The notes: generated by a model from the sequence alone, not told the origin. Positions 11,930-24,350 are shown, counted from the first letter of the stretch. The stretch is 64,000 nucleotides of DNA from Hysterangium stoloniferum (GCA_015178975.1 WHVD01000003.1:1798001-1862000), one strand, 5' to 3'. Numbers and translations are program-made.

Positions 11930-14004
11930 TGTTATGACCGGAAATCCTGCCAGACTCTGGGCACTAACTTATACGCACCCGCGCCCTATATGCACCTGTT
12001 ATCAGTTCACCGGAATTCCCACCGGACTCTGTACATCAGACTCATCTACGCCCGTCTTTGTGAGGTATCAGCATTATCTCATAATGTTCTCTTAATTTTC
12101 TTTGAATTACTTAATATTTTCTCGAATTTTTATTGTATTTTTTACTATGTTTATTGTGAAAAATAAGCCTTATTCCTTTTAACTTCACATAAATAATAGC
12201 ATATATGGACTCATATTATGCTATTATTACTTAATTAATTTATTATAATTTTTAACTAATAATTTATATTTTATCTACTTAGTTATTGCTTTTCGGCACC
12301 TTGCTGCAGCTTGTTTGTGCATTTTTGAAGTCATGTGACCTATTAGATAAGCCTCCAGTGTCGGGATGTCACAAGTCACGGATGTGACTACCCGAGTCAT
12401 TAATTGATTCCGCCGACTCATCGTTTGCTTCCATCCCGGGACCGCGGCCTTGAACCTTCATGTTCAAGCAAGAGGTTAGAACCCTTGTCTCAGAGAGGGG
12501 AATCATGTGATAAATAAAGGGTAAATAATAAGTAGAATATGAGGTCATTATGATCTAACTAGTGACCTCATAAACTAAATAATTAGCTAATCATTTAGTT
12601 ATCAAAATGTATATAAGGAGGGCCAAGTTTCCAATAAAATCATCTATCTCACACATATTTTACAGCACAGCTCAGAAGCTTATCTAATCATCCTAAGGAC
12701 AATAATAGCCTTAGTCTGATACACTCACTGCAAGCACCTACACTTGAATCTTTGTCAGCAACTCTTGAACTTAGCTAATCATCTAAGTTCCCCCAGCCTC
12801 ACAGCTACCCTTTAGGCTTATTAATTACATAATAAACCTAATAAGTATCTAAGTATACTTACTGAAATTCCCTGCCAATACTAGATTATTCAAGGCCCAG
12901 CCTTAAGTTTATTGAATTAATCAAGTACAAGCACTCAGATAATCCAATACAAATTATTCTCTCTATTAATAAATTATTTAACACCTTGTTAAATAACTAT
13001 TAATAGTTACAAATAAGCATACAAGAATCCGAAGCTTTATATCAAGTCTCTGCTAAGTTACTGCGCATATACTCAGCTTCTAGCCCCTATTCTCAAGGAA
13101 TAGTTCTTTTATTTGCTAAAAGAGTCATACACAGTTCTATTGAAGCTTTCAATAATCAAAATAAGCATTGATTTGAGTTGTTTAAGCTTAATAGCGCAGC
13201 TCATTAATCTATCAGTATTTAAATTACTGGACCTTTGCTTGTTTTATTGTTGAAGCTCTGTGACACTATAGCATATATTGAGCTATCTAAGAGAATCCCC
13301 TGAATACATTACAGTCTTCATTACGTTGTGTTTCAGTCACCGGAATACCCACCAGACTCCGACTCTGTCTAATTCCGACCTTGTCCTGCATGTCAGTCAC
13401 CAGACCCTGCTCAGAATACCTGTCTTCCCTCTAACCAAGCCCCGTTCCCATTTTAGTCAAATGACCTGTCACGATTCGGACTCCGCTCCCACTCCATTTC
13501 CCGTTATGGTTTATGATTTGTCACTATTCAGACTCTGCTCCGTTCCATCCCATTTCCTAACACCAATTTGGTGTTTACTATTCCCATCTTATGTTTTGCT
13601 CGCTTCGTTTCATTATTACTGGATTTGGTATGACATTTACTCCATGGTCTATTTAAACTGGCAGATGTTGTACATACAATCCAGTCAGAAAATTGGCTTA
13701 GATTCCCCCCAGTAATCTAATACATTTTCCGCTCTAAAACCCTACTTGATTCACACCACTCACACTAGTCGGAGCCCACGGGCTCCGGTGTATCTATCTC
13801 TCTCACCAGTCTCGACTCATGACCCACGACCTCCGACTTACAACTCACGACCCATGACCCCCACCTGGACTCCCTGGGATTCCCGTCTGCCTGTCTGAAA
13901 TTGGACGACACATTCTAGTGAGGGTGCAGCCTATAAGCTGAAGCCAAGTCCTACCGGATATCCCGCAGGTTTCTCCGGAGACCCGCCCTGTACGTATCCT
14001 AACA
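11930..14004 (+). mobile_element. Solo LTR on the plus strand, same family, inserted in the minus-strand LTR (fossil)
   Basis: It begins TGTTATGACC and ends CCTAACA and is flanked by the perfect 5-bp duplication CTGAT (11925-11929 and 14005-14009). It is longer than a single LTR because unrelated sequence (about 12070-13320) lies inside it. The pair of opposite LTRs makes the region a large imperfect inverted repeat. Confidence 0.78.
12075..13320 (+). mobile_element. Insertion inside the plus-strand LTR, probably another LTR-type remnant
   Basis: This stretch interrupts the homology between the two opposite LTRs. It holds a TATA-like TATATAAGG (12609-12617) with an AATAAA-like signal just downstream (about 12635), as LTRs do. 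A pair of outer words, TGTCACA near 12367 and TGTGACA near 13258, could mark an LTR, but no matching target duplication was found. Assignment is tentative. Confidence 0.4.
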
Positions 14005-14375
14005 CTGATACATGAAGTAATGAAGGTCGAACATGGACAGGTCTGACATCCAGAGTCCAGTGGGTATTCCAGTAAACTGATAATTGGTGCATGTAGGGTG
14101 CAGGTGCATATAAGTCAGTGCCCAGAGTCTGGTGGGATTTCTGGTTGTAACACCTACCAATCCATGTTGTGGAATTTATTCCCAAAAGGATAATCTACAT
14201 ATGTTTGTTTGACTAACTTTTGTCAGATACAAGATAAATATTAATATTTCCTTATTCTCCAGAATGTCACCAGATAGACTGAATTTGATTAAATATTAAT
14301 TCTACAGCAAATGATATAAATATATATACTTGAGTGGATAAATAACTTTTAAAGTTTTGGGTTATCCTCTGAGAG

Positions 14376-14902
14376 AGAGAGCACCATTTCCCTGCTTGAG
14401 TGAATACCTCAGTACTCCTGTTACACTCCACAACTAGACTTACCAGTATGGCCTATTGTACCCTGAAGAGCTAGCCACACCTCAGAAGACTTTCCAGAGG
14501 AGGGATCACAAGGCAAAACCCCTCATTTGGCCAGAGTTGCTCTTTTTTTCAGAGTGGTTTGAGGAGGAGAGTAGTAGTGGGGATGGCAAGAGGATAGAGG
14601 GAATGTCCAAGGGGATGGCACTTGAGTGCACCCAGGTTGCTAATTTTAGATGATCTGATTGTTCAGAGACTGATGAAAATCAGCTTGGGCCACTTCCTGA
14701 AACATGGACCTTGCCTACAGCAGGGAAAGCCAGGGGGATTAGGGGGTTGGAAAGTCCAGTAACTTTTTCCTATTCCTCTCTAAACATACGTTGTCAACAT
14801 GGTCCATCAAAGGGAAGGATCAAATGGAGGGTGATGTCACAACTGTCACAGTCACAACATTGTCACAAAAACATTCAAGGTAACATTTCACTCATCTTTG
14901 AC
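14376..14902. other. CpG-poor DNA, no gene
   Basis: Frames at 14456-14653 and 14711-15049 are open but show no protein family, and the second runs into a minisatellite. Probably old repeat DNA. Confidence 0.4.
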
Positions 14903-14998
14903 ACTTCCACTCAACTCTTCAACTTCCACTCAACTCTTCAACTTCCACTCAACTCTTTCAACTTCCACTCAACTCTTCAACTTCAACTCAACTCTTCA
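14903..14998 (+). repeat. Minisatellite, five 19-bp units
   Basis: Five head-to-tail copies of ACTTCCACTCAACTCTTCA. The third unit is 20 bp and the last has one substitution. They are nearly identical, so the array expanded recently compared with the decayed DNA around it. Confidence 0.9.
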
Positions 14999-15001
14999 AC
15001 T

Positions 15002-15123
15002 TTGAGGCGCCACATCACTTTTCGTGTGGGCAGCAGTGCGATTACATAATTGCACTCGCACCTTTGCCTGTACTTGTCTTGCAGGTACATAATAAATTAA
15101 ATTAAATTAAATTAAATTAAATT
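15002..15123 (+). repeat. Possible non-LTR element 3' end with (TTAAA)n tail
   Basis: A CpG-containing block (15002-15090) runs straight into a pentanucleotide run (about 15091-15123, six units), a layout seen at 3' ends of LINEs or SINEs. No coding part is adjacent, so the class is a guess. The microsatellite itself is certain. Confidence 0.4.
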
Positions 15124-16159
15124 CCCTGACAGAATAGCCCACCACTGAGAGAACAGAAGGACAGGAAGGTTACTAGCCATTATGTACAGGAATAATCACA
15201 AGTGCCCAAGGGTGTTTTGCAGTAGGAGGGCATGGGAAATTCAGACCACCCTCTGATTTGAGTAGTTCCTCTCCTAGTGATGGAGAGGATGAGTCATATA
15301 GTAGCACATCCACTGTGTGAGAGGTATGGTGAAATATACTCAGGAAATATAGTCTGGATGAGCTCATACTATATTTCCATTATTATTTCTACTTTCTCTC
15401 TATTTTATTATACACTTATATTTAGTTCGACAACCTATGTATGCGGTACATCGACTCTTGCGGGCGCACACATGCCAGACTTATGTATTCTAACACCCAT
15501 AGTTAAAACTCAGACACTTTTTACCCAGCAACCACGACGTACCCAGACACCAGTTAGTGTTCTGTAAGTTGTGATCGGGGTATCATCTCGACCATCACAG
15601 AAGGGCTTTAACTATCTACGCAATCAGAGTTTCGAACTGTACCAGTCGAAACTCCATCTATATCTCAATCCACGTGGACTACATCCACGCTACTCTATTA
15701 TTCGACTCTATCGTTACTCTCTTCTACACTCGAGCAGTCATTTGGAATCACACTTAACAGTCGATTCCCTTTATTCATTTTAGCTCTCTACTCTACTTTA
15801 GATAGCTATTTCACTCAATGATATTGAACTAAGTAGTCAATACCTGTTCAGTCTGTATTAGACTTAGACAGTCAATACATCTTCGTGTCATACCTAAACG
15901 GTCAATATTCTTTGTATATAGAACGGTTAGAACTTCCACCACTCTTCACACACTGGGTCTGACTCATTAGCCAGCTAAAGAAGCACTGACTCACCTGATT
16001 CTGGGTCAGTTGTAACCAATCACAAGAATCTCAAATACTCAGCTATTAAAAGATATTTTGAAAGCTCAAAAGAAGATCACTTCACTCTCAATAAATATGA
16101 GAAAGTTCTGACAATGTCAAAGAAGATTGGTGACATAATGAACAAGGTTTCTTATATTT
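15124..16159. other. No recognised gene; CpG-normal patch 15420-15960
   Basis: CpG content rises at about 15420-15960 and falls again after it. The open frames at 15277-15567 and 15571-15783 have no recognised family. It could be a younger unidentified repeat. Confidence 0.35.
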
Positions 16160-16924
16160 TGTTATGACTGTGTCATAACCCCATTGCAACCCAATGGTCC
16201 CTGATGATACAATTGTTTGCCTACACTTCAAGTTACAAGTCAAGTCTTCATATTGGCAACTGTCAGTATGTATACTGACACTGACGTATCCCTTCATGGC
16301 AATCAAACCCCATTTATGCCCCTGTCAAGTTATACTCATACCATCTGGTTATGCTTTGATATGTCCCTTTTTTTTATGATGATCTGTTCTATTCTATGTT
16401 TCACATATGCCTGTATATACTTGTAGCTCTTGGACTATTCCCTTTTATCATAATCCCGCTCTCACAGCTTCCGATCTTATCGTAACCTTCCGGTTCCTAG
16501 TCAAGTTTATTTGTCACTAATTGGACATTCCCGCTCTTACCTAGTTAGTATTTTCGAGACACCAATAACTAGTATTTAAGTCCTACTGTAATGTAGCTAC
16601 AAGTCAATCAGAATATCGACTCAGAACACTTGTATACCTCTCTCATAAGTCCCACTCTAAATATCCCGCTCCTCACCTTTGCTTGTGCTCACTCACTCTT
16701 GGTCTCACTCACTCTTGGTCTCCAACCTTTCGACCCCCAACTATCCTTCAGCCTCCAATCGGTGACTTACTGAGAGGACTATTCGATGGGATTAGTTTTC
16801 TGCCTGCCCAAAATTTAAGGACATCCAACAGTAACTTGTGAGGGCACAGCATATAAGCTGAAGCCAAGTCCTTCCATTCAGTCCCCATTGGTCTACCAAC
16901 ATCAGTCAGTTTTTTGTTCTTAAC
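16160..16924 (+). repeat. 5' LTR of the old gypsy fossil
   Basis: 765 bp, TGTTATGACT ... TTAACA. It aligns along its length with the 726-bp LTR at 17529 but with CG replaced by TG or CA at most positions. It contains the family block ATAAGCTGAAGCCAAGTCCT (about 16853-16872). Confidence 0.85.
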
Positions 16925-17528
16925 AGTCAGCAATTCAGTAAACTACAATCAACTGGAAAACCCACCCTCACAGGCAAACTTGGACCCCACAGCAAACTCA
17001 CATCACAAGCAAAGCAGTGTTCCACAGACAATAAATTTTGTCTCTTGTGTGGAAAACCTGGCCATCATGTCCCAGAATGCCTGGTAGCAAAAGCCAACAA
17101 TGCTTCCCAAGCTCACATAGCCACCACTTCTTCCACAGCATCCACATCAAAGGAGAAACTGGCCTCTAGGCCAAAAAGAGAGTAAGCAACCCTCCAGACT
17201 CTGGTAGACTGAGGGTTGTGTGACATGATCAAATTTCTCTCAATAATAGTCAAATAATAATTGAGGAATATTCTACTAAATGCCTCATTTGATGAAGTAT
17301 TGATACATCCTGATGATAAAGCATTAGGCAAATATAGGACACAGAAGTGCACAAATAATTATGTTGAAGGTTATGACATTATGTAAGATATACATATGTA
17401 GAGAAGTGTGACTTGATTAGTAATAAAGTGAAATAAGTATATGATTATAATACAGGTTTTTTGACTGGCCTCCCTCCTTTCATTGCCCTTTCATGTGATG
17501 ATATGATATGAGAATATGATATTAAACT

Positions 17529-18254
17529 TGTTACGACCGTGTCGCAACCCTATCGGTCCCGAGGTTATCGCCACTTATCAACGTTTCAAGTCACCATCTC
17601 GGAAACCATCGGCCCCGAAGCTGACATATGTTTTCGCGAAGATCAAACTCCGTTTACACCCACGTCAAAATAACTTGTATTGTCTGGTCAAACTTTTGAT
17701 ACGTCCCTTTTATTATGTTGATCCGTTCAATCTTATGTTTCACATATGTCTATCTATATTTGTAGTCCTTGAACTATTTCCTTTTATCATAATCCTGCTC
17801 TCGGTTATCATCGGCCTCCGAACTAATCATAAACTTCCCGTTCCTAGTCAAGCTTATTGTTAATGCCGTTTTCCGCCCTTCTCCCCATTAGTATTTTCTA
17901 GATGCCTGTTACTTGTATATGAACCCGCTGTAGTTGTAGTTACTAGGCAATCAGAATATCGACTCAGAATACCCTCATACGTCTGTAACAGTCCCATACT
18001 AAGAACCCCCCCCCCATCCGCCTTCGCGTGTGCTCACCCACTCCCGGCCCCGACCCCTTGGCCCGACGCTCGACTGGTCCTTCGGTTCCGATCGGTATCT
18101 CGCCAAAAGGAGCTCTTTAGGATTAGTCTTCGCCCACCCGAAATCTAAGGACACGCTACGGATATTTGCAAGGGTGCAGCACATAAGCTGAAGCCAAGTC
18201 CTTCTGATCGGTCCCTGTCGGCCACCGACATTAGTCAGTTTTCAGTTCTTAACA
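17529..18254 (+). repeat. 5' LTR of the young gypsy element
   Basis: 726 bp, TGTTACGACC ... TTAACA. Family block ATAAGCTGAAGCCAAGTCCT near 18184-18203. About 22 differences from the 3' LTR. Confidence 0.95.
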
Positions 18255-18292
18255 GTATATTCTGATTTCACACTCGCATTTTCCATTTAATC

Positions 18293-19528
18293 ATGCCTCC
18301 GAGAAGAAATGCCAAGCCAAGTGGCGAAGCAGAATCTTCCACTCTCAAGTCTCCTTTCCTGTATACAGCCCGAGCTACTCAGAGAACCCCACTACCAGAA
18401 ACCTCCGAAGAATCTCACTTTGTGGAGATTACCGGCGATGCTGAAGAAGTAACTGAAGCAACCGAACCCGAAGCAACTGAAGAGATTAACAATCAACCAG
18501 TTTTGGAACATGAACCTGAGGATGGTGACCAACCTCAGGCTAGTGGCTCCAAGAAGTCCGCAAAAAGGAAACCGGCTCTCGACCCTGAAGAGACATGGGA
18601 ATTGTTTTCAGGTACTCTAGGATCCCTTAACAAATTCCTTAAAAGCAATATCAAGGAAAAGGAACCTGGGCAAACCCGAGTCAACAAACCTGAGCCATTC
18701 ACTGGCTCAAACCCGAAGAAATTGCCGACATTTCTTATGCAATGTCGATTCAATTTTCGGGACCGCCCGGCTGCATTCACAACAGATGACCGAAAGGTAA
18801 ACTTCGCACTCTCATACCTTAAGGATTCCGCAGCAGCCTGGTTTGAACCCGCATTCTCTGGCCTCACCTCCGAAGACCCCGATTGGCTTCACGATTGGGA
18901 TGCCTTTGTCGAGGAACTCGAAACCAACTTCGGTCCCTACGACCAGACCGGCGATGCCGAAATCGCGCTTTCTAATCTCAAAATGAAAGACACTCAGCGC
19001 ATCACCGATTACATCGTCCAGTTCAACAACCTCGCCGCGCATTGCGACTGGGGCGATTCGGCCCTCCATTACCAGTTTTACTCTGGCCTTCCATCTCACC
19101 TCAAAGATGAAGTTTCCAAAGGAGAGACCGGCAAGCCAAAGACCCTCCCTCTCATGCATCTGAAAGCCCAAAACACAGACACCCGATACTGGGAACGACG
19201 TTTGGAAATTAGTCGCAAAAACCCTTCGGACAAGAAATCATTGGACAATAAGAATGCCAACAAGTCTGGTAATCAAAACACCAACAACAGTGGCAACTCG
19301 ACCTCCAATAAGAAGTCCAAAAACAAAGGGGCTAACGACAAAAAAGGCAAGGGAAAACAGTCGAATAAGTCTCAAGACAAAGACAAACCCGACTTAACTG
19401 GCAAACTCGGCTCTGATGGCAAGCTCCTACCACAGGAAAATCAACGCCGAATGGACAACAACCTTTTTTTGTTGTGCGCAGATCCCGGACACCGAGTCGC
19501 TGCATGCCCAAAAGCCTCAAAAACCTGA
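18293..19528 (+). CDS. Gypsy gag region (part of fossil element)
   Basis: Starts at ATG 18293, shortly after the 5' LTR. The middle shows the retrotransposon-gag capsid pattern (motif AAAWFEPAF and a following D-W-D-x-F block), then a Lys/Asn/Ser-rich basic stretch (about 19230-19380) and a zinc-knuckle-like end near 19480-19510. It is the structural, particle-forming part of the element. Confidence 0.85.
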   Translation: MPPRRNAKPSGEAESSTLKSPFLYTARATQRTPLPETSEESHFVEITGDAEEVTEATEPEATEEINNQPVLEHEPEDGDQPQASGSKKSAKRKPALDPEETWELFSGTLGSLNKFLKSNIKEKEPGQTRVNKPEPFTGSNPKKLPTFLMQCRFNFRDRPAAFTTDDRKVNFALSYLKDSAAAWFEPAFSGLTSEDPDWLHDWDAFVEELETNFGPYDQTGDAEIALSNLKMKDTQRITDYIVQFNNLAAHCDWGDSALHYQFYSGLPSHLKDEVSKGETGKPKTLPLMHLKAQNTDTRYWERRLEISRKNPSDKKSLDNKNANKSGNQNTNNSGNSTSNKKSKNKGANDKKGKGKQSNKSQDKDKPDLTGKLGSDGKLLPQENQRRMDNNLFLLCADPGHRVAACPKASKT

Positions 19529-19608
19529 TCAGCCAATACGGCCACGACCTCACCACCGACTAAGCTGGCTGCCGAGTCAAAAAAAGATTAAGCAACTCTC
19601 TGGATTCT

Positions 19609-22600
19609 GTGTGGTTGGAGAGTTGCATTCAGAAAAATTGTCACCTTAACGCATCTGCCTTGTATGATCCTAATTCTTTGTTCATAAATCTTACTTCAGA
19701 ACCTCTCGGGAATCTCACTTTTCGAGCACTCATAGATTCAGGTTCAACCCATTGTTTTATAGATACAAGTTTTTCCCAAAAAAATCAGTTAAAACCCTAT
19801 GCAATAGACCCGATTCTGCTCCGACTCTTCGATGGTACCTCAAACTCTGTAATCTCGCAAGCCTGTGAACTCCAACTTTGGTTCCCGTGTGGAACCTTTC
19901 AGACAGTTACATTTTTTGTAACACAGTTGGACCCGAGTTGCTCCGTGGTTCTAGGACATAACTGGCTCACCTGCTACAATCCGTTGATTGATTGGGTATT
20001 GGGCAGTATCCATTTCCGAACCCCGTCGGTGCCCAATACAACTGGTCTGTTTCCGCCTGTTTCGGCAAATATGGCCTCTACAGCACCTCCGGCCCCCGTG
20101 GCAAATCCGAGCTCTCCGCCACCCGTCTCTCTAATAAACGCCGCAGCCTTTATGAGAGCCATCAAGTTGGATGGCTCCCGAGTATTTACAGTCAATCTTA
20201 AAGTTGACGAAGTCACCGGTCGCTTTGCATCCCCGGTGGCCAAACCGATCACAGATTTGGAAGGTGTTCCCAAAAAATACCATGAATTTGCAGATGTCTT
20301 CAGTAAACAAAAAGCAGATCAACTTGCCCTCACAGGCCTTATGATTTGAAAATTGATATTGAAGATGGTTCACATCTGCCCCTAGGCCCGGTTTATCCTC
20401 TCTCGCAGTCCAAATTATCAGCTATCCGAGATTTCTTGGATGAACATTTGGCTATAGGTTTTATCCGACCCTCAAAGTCTCCTTATGGAGCCCCTGTCCT
20501 ATTCATTTGGAAAAAAGATGGTTCTCTTCGACTTTGCGTTGACTTTCGAGGACTAAATGTGATCACTCGAAAAGACAAGTACCCATTACCACTAATCTCC
20601 AATTTACTCGATGCCCCTCGGAAGGCCCGAATCTATACAAAGATAGATCTCAAGCATGCCTATCATTTGGTTCAGATCGCCAAAGGTGACGAATGGAAAA
20701 TGGCTTTTCGCACTCGCTATGGCTCCTTTGAATGGTTAGTAATGCCTTTCGGCCTCACCAACGCTCCGTCGGTCTTTCAACGTTTTATCAATGACGTTTT
20801 TTCCAATCTCCTCGACGTTTTTGTCATTGTGTACTTAGACAACATCCTCATATTCTCCGAAGACCCTACACTTCATGATGAACACGTTCGTGAAGTTCTC
20901 CGAAGACTCCGAAAACATGGTCTTTTTGTGAATGGTAAAAAATGTTCTTTTGATGTCGACACAGTTGAATATTTAGGTTTTATGATGGGACCTGATGGTC
21001 TCCGCATGGACAACTCTAAAATTCAAGTCATTCAAGATTGGCCGGAACCCTGAAAGGTTAAGGATATTCAATCCTTTTTAGGCTTCACCAATTTTTATTG
21101 TCGTTTCATTCACAACTACTCAAAAATTACCATTCCGCTCACTCGTCTTACTCGCAAAGACGCCCCGTGGATTTTCTCCGAAGAATGCCGATCGGCATTC
21201 CAGGAGTTGAAAAGTGCGTTTACATCTGCCCCTATTTTGTCACACTGGAAGCCTGACGTTCAACTCATCGTGGAAACTGATGCCTCGGACTATGCGCTTG
21301 CTGCGATATTGTCCATTCTGGACACCAACGGTGAAGTACACCCAGTAGCTTTTCTGTCTCACACATTTTCGGCGCCCAAACTCAACTATGACATTCACGA
21401 TAAGGAACTACTCGCAATATTTGAAGCTTTCAAGACATGGCGACATTATTTGGAAGGCTTGGCCCACCTGGTAGATGTTATTACAGACCACAAAAATTTA
21501 GTTTACTTTTCAACCACAAAACTTCTCACCCGTCAACAAGCTCGATGGTCCGAATACCTCTCTGCTTTCAACATGGTAATTCAGTTCTGCCCCAGCCGCC
21601 TTGGTGGAAAACCCGATGCTATGACTAGACGATGGGACGTCTATCCTAAAGAGGGGAGTAGCGACTACGCCACAGTTAATCCACATAATTTCAAGCCTAT
21701 GTTTTCATCAGAACAACTGTCCGCATCTATCCGAGCCACTTACCTCATTCATCCAGTCTTGCGAAGTGTTATCCTTATGGATACCGAAAAATTACATCAA
21801 GACATTCTATTGGCAATTCCATTAGACCCAGTCACCAAAGCACACCTCGATAACCCGTCCGACCCCGATCAACCCCGATGGTCATTAGACTCACAAGGTT
21901 TCATTAGACTTGACAATCGCATTTATGTACTGGACTCCGACACCCTTCGGCTGCGAATCCTACAACATAAGCACGACCACCCAATCTCGGGACATTTCGG
22001 CCTCAATAAGACCCTCTCACTCATTAGAAGAGAATATACATGGCCTGGCATCTGAGATTTTGTTAAGCACTATTGTAAATCCTGTACTACATGTTTACGC
22101 TCTAAATCACAGCGACACAAACCATATGGCCTACTCAAACAATTACCGATACCGGAAAAACCTTGGAACTCGATTTCTATGGATTTCATCGAGCACCTAC
22201 CGGCATCCGAAGGTCACACAGCAATCCTAGTTGTTGTGGATCGGCTCACAAAACAAAGTATTTTCATTCCAACATATGACACGATAACATCTGTACAGTT
22301 AGCAGAACTATTCGTCACCCATGTATTTTCCAAGCATGGTGTTCCATCGCATGTCACATCCGATCGTGGATCCGAGTTTGTCTCTCACTTCTTTAGGTCA
22401 CTCGGGAAAGCACTAGACATGAAGCTACACTTCACTTCCGGCTATCACCCGGAAGGCAATGGCCAAACCAAACGCATGCATCAAACCTTGGAACAATACA
22501 TCTGTGTCTATTGCAACTATCAACAAGACAATTGGAAATCACTACTACCGCTAGCCGAATTCGCATATAACAACACACCAAATGCCACTACTGGCATTTC

Positions 22601-23261
22601 GCCTTTCTTCACAAATAAAGGCTACAACCCCAACATCGCAATCCACCCGGAACGCAATCTCGCATCCGCCCATGCTCAAGACTTTGTTATAAACCTTGAC
22701 GAGCTACATCAAGAACTTCGTAAAACTATCGCAATGGCTCAAGAACGATACCAATGGTCTGCGGATAAGAACCGACTTCCGCCTCCTGACTTTAAGATCG
22801 GAGACCGAGTATTCATTAAAGCCGAGTTTTTCCGAACTACTAGACCCTCTAAGAAGCTCTCTGAAAAATATTTAGGTCCTTTTGAAGTTATAGCACAAGC
22901 CAGCACGCTTTCATGGACACTTCGGCTCCCTGACAACATGCGTGCAGTGCACCCAGTATTTCATGTATCTATGTTAGAACCTTGTGTTCCTAACAGTATA
23001 CCAGATCGCATACAACCACCACCTCCACCCATGATTATTGATGGGGAACCCGAATTCGAGATATCAGAGATCCTAGACTCAAAAATCGACAATCGCCGAC
23101 GCTCATGCAAATTACTTTATTTGGTCAAATGGGCTGGCTATGAAGGTACAGATGAAGAAACTTCATGGATCCTAGCTACTGAGCTCGGTAATGCCTCGGA
23201 AATCGTTTTAGGGTTTCACCAAGCTTATCCGAACAAACCCGGTCCTCTCAATTCTTTATAA
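19609..23261 (+). pseudogene. Gypsy pol region: protease, RT, RNase H, integrase, chromodomain (broken fossil)
   Basis: Domains by position: aspartic protease about 19700-19960; reverse transcriptase about 20400-20950 with the YLDN catalytic box; RNase H about 21240-21600; integrase zinc-binding part about 21950-22110 and catalytic core about 22220-22600; chromodomain about 23110-23240 (LVKWAGYEGTDEETSW). The chromodomain places it in the chromovirus branch and would direct integration to marked chromatin. The region is interrupted in a few places and is not one open frame. Confidence 0.9.
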
Positions 23262-23359
23262 GTCTATCACGCAGTATCCGACCTTTTCCCGACTATGCCT
23301 TATGTTTTCACGCTATGATTTGTTTGTTTTAAAAGAAAAAAAAAACCGATATATTTACT

Positions 23360-24350
23360 ATCTAAGTTTCTTCCTCTACAACTTCTCCCTCCTCTCCGGC
23401 CTCCGAACCCTCCCCTGCACCGACAGCCACCGATACCACACCACCGACCTTTTCCGACACCCCAATCTCGTGCCCAATTCCATCGCAACTCGAGACTTCC
23501 AAGTATTGCTCAAGCTGACCTCCAAGAGACTCGATAACGCTGGTCTGCTTCTCCAGCCTGACGCCCAAAAGTCGCAACTGCTCGGTCATGAGCCCTTGAT
23601 GTCGCAGAGTCTCGTATCGGAACCGAGTCATCTCCGAGAAGTATGTCTGCATAAGGCAGTTTTGCTCTTCTAGAGCATCGGCCTGTCGCTCCTGGAATGA
23701 TCCATCGGCCCCCGGGAAGACACACCCAAGCTTCTGATCAGCGCACTCTTGACAAGTGCGGCCCCAACCATTGGCCCGGGGATGGCAGGTTCAACCCCGT
23801 TTTGTGCACCGATTGCACTTAGGGTCATTTTCGGGCCCCGCCTTGGGGGCCTGCTTTTGTTTCTATAGGAAAATTATTTAGGAAAGTTTTTATTTAGGAA
23901 AAACCGAACCCACCTTGGGGCTCAACGGCCCTGGTGCATCCTCCTCATCCTCCTCTCCCTCTTCATCATCCGACTCCGAAGGCATCGCAGCCTTGCACTA
24001 ACAATGTATGTCAGTAAGGTTCGCAAAAGATACCGGAGCTGACTTACCTTTCCCTCCTGCTTCTTTTTCGTCGCCTCCTCCCGCGCCCGATCGGCCTCCT
24101 GTTGCTTGTTCTTTGCAAGCACTGCTTCCCAGTGCTTGCGCGCGGCCTCTTCTGCTGCCTGTTTCTTCTCCTCGGCCTCGATGGCCGCCAACTCCTCCTT
24201 CTCCTTCCACTCCTCCTCTTCACGTGCCTTTCTCTTCTGCTCAAGTATACGCCGACACTCCTGCGCATTCGCCATACCACTCGGGACTGACATGGGCGCG
24301 ACTGTTAACCTAACCGGGAAGGGTTTCGACCCCGAGCCTATGGTCATGGT
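23360..24350 (-). pseudogene. Antisense accessory gene of the gypsy element (fossil part)
   Basis: Between the chromodomain and the 3' LTR the minus strand has protein-like frames with GT-AG introns. The N-terminal part (about 24300-24050) is a Lys/Glu/Ala-rich predicted coiled coil. A downstream part (about 23830-23700) is Cys-rich with paired C-x2-C and W-G-R-x-C spacing, like a small zinc-binding domain, followed by another helical segment. Function is unknown. A regulatory or nucleic-acid-binding role is a guess. It lies in the element, not in host DNA. Confidence 0.6.

Larger units (their letters stand above)
11210..14152 (-). mobile_element. Solo LTR on the minus strand, gypsy type, hosting another LTR (fossil)
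   Basis: The block starts TGTTAAGAG and ends TTGTAACA on the plus strand and is flanked by a perfect 5-bp duplication CCTAC (11205-11209 and 14153-14157). Read on the minus strand it runs from 14152 to 14005 and then from 11929 to 11210, because a second LTR was inserted into it. It shares the block CTTGGCTTCAGCTTAT (reverse of the gypsy LTR core) near 11277-11292. No internal coding region remains. Confidence 0.8.
10845..14375 (+). repeat. Unclassified interspersed repeat, copy 2, split by nested solo LTRs
   Basis: The segments 10845-11209 and 14153-14375 match 544-822 and 1570-1782. The left part is longer here because a stretch around 10960-11130 is partly duplicated (the word AAACAAGATTAT recurs). 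The two halves are separated by the nested LTRs at 11210-14152. Outer ends and target duplication are unclear. Confidence 0.55.

Noticed and set aside
14903-14998. CRISPR array
   Set aside because: Units are directly adjacent 19-mers with no spacers, and the organism is a fungus. It is a minisatellite.
18535-19171. Minus-strand frames over gag
   Set aside because: They lie opposite the gag coding region and have no independent protein features.
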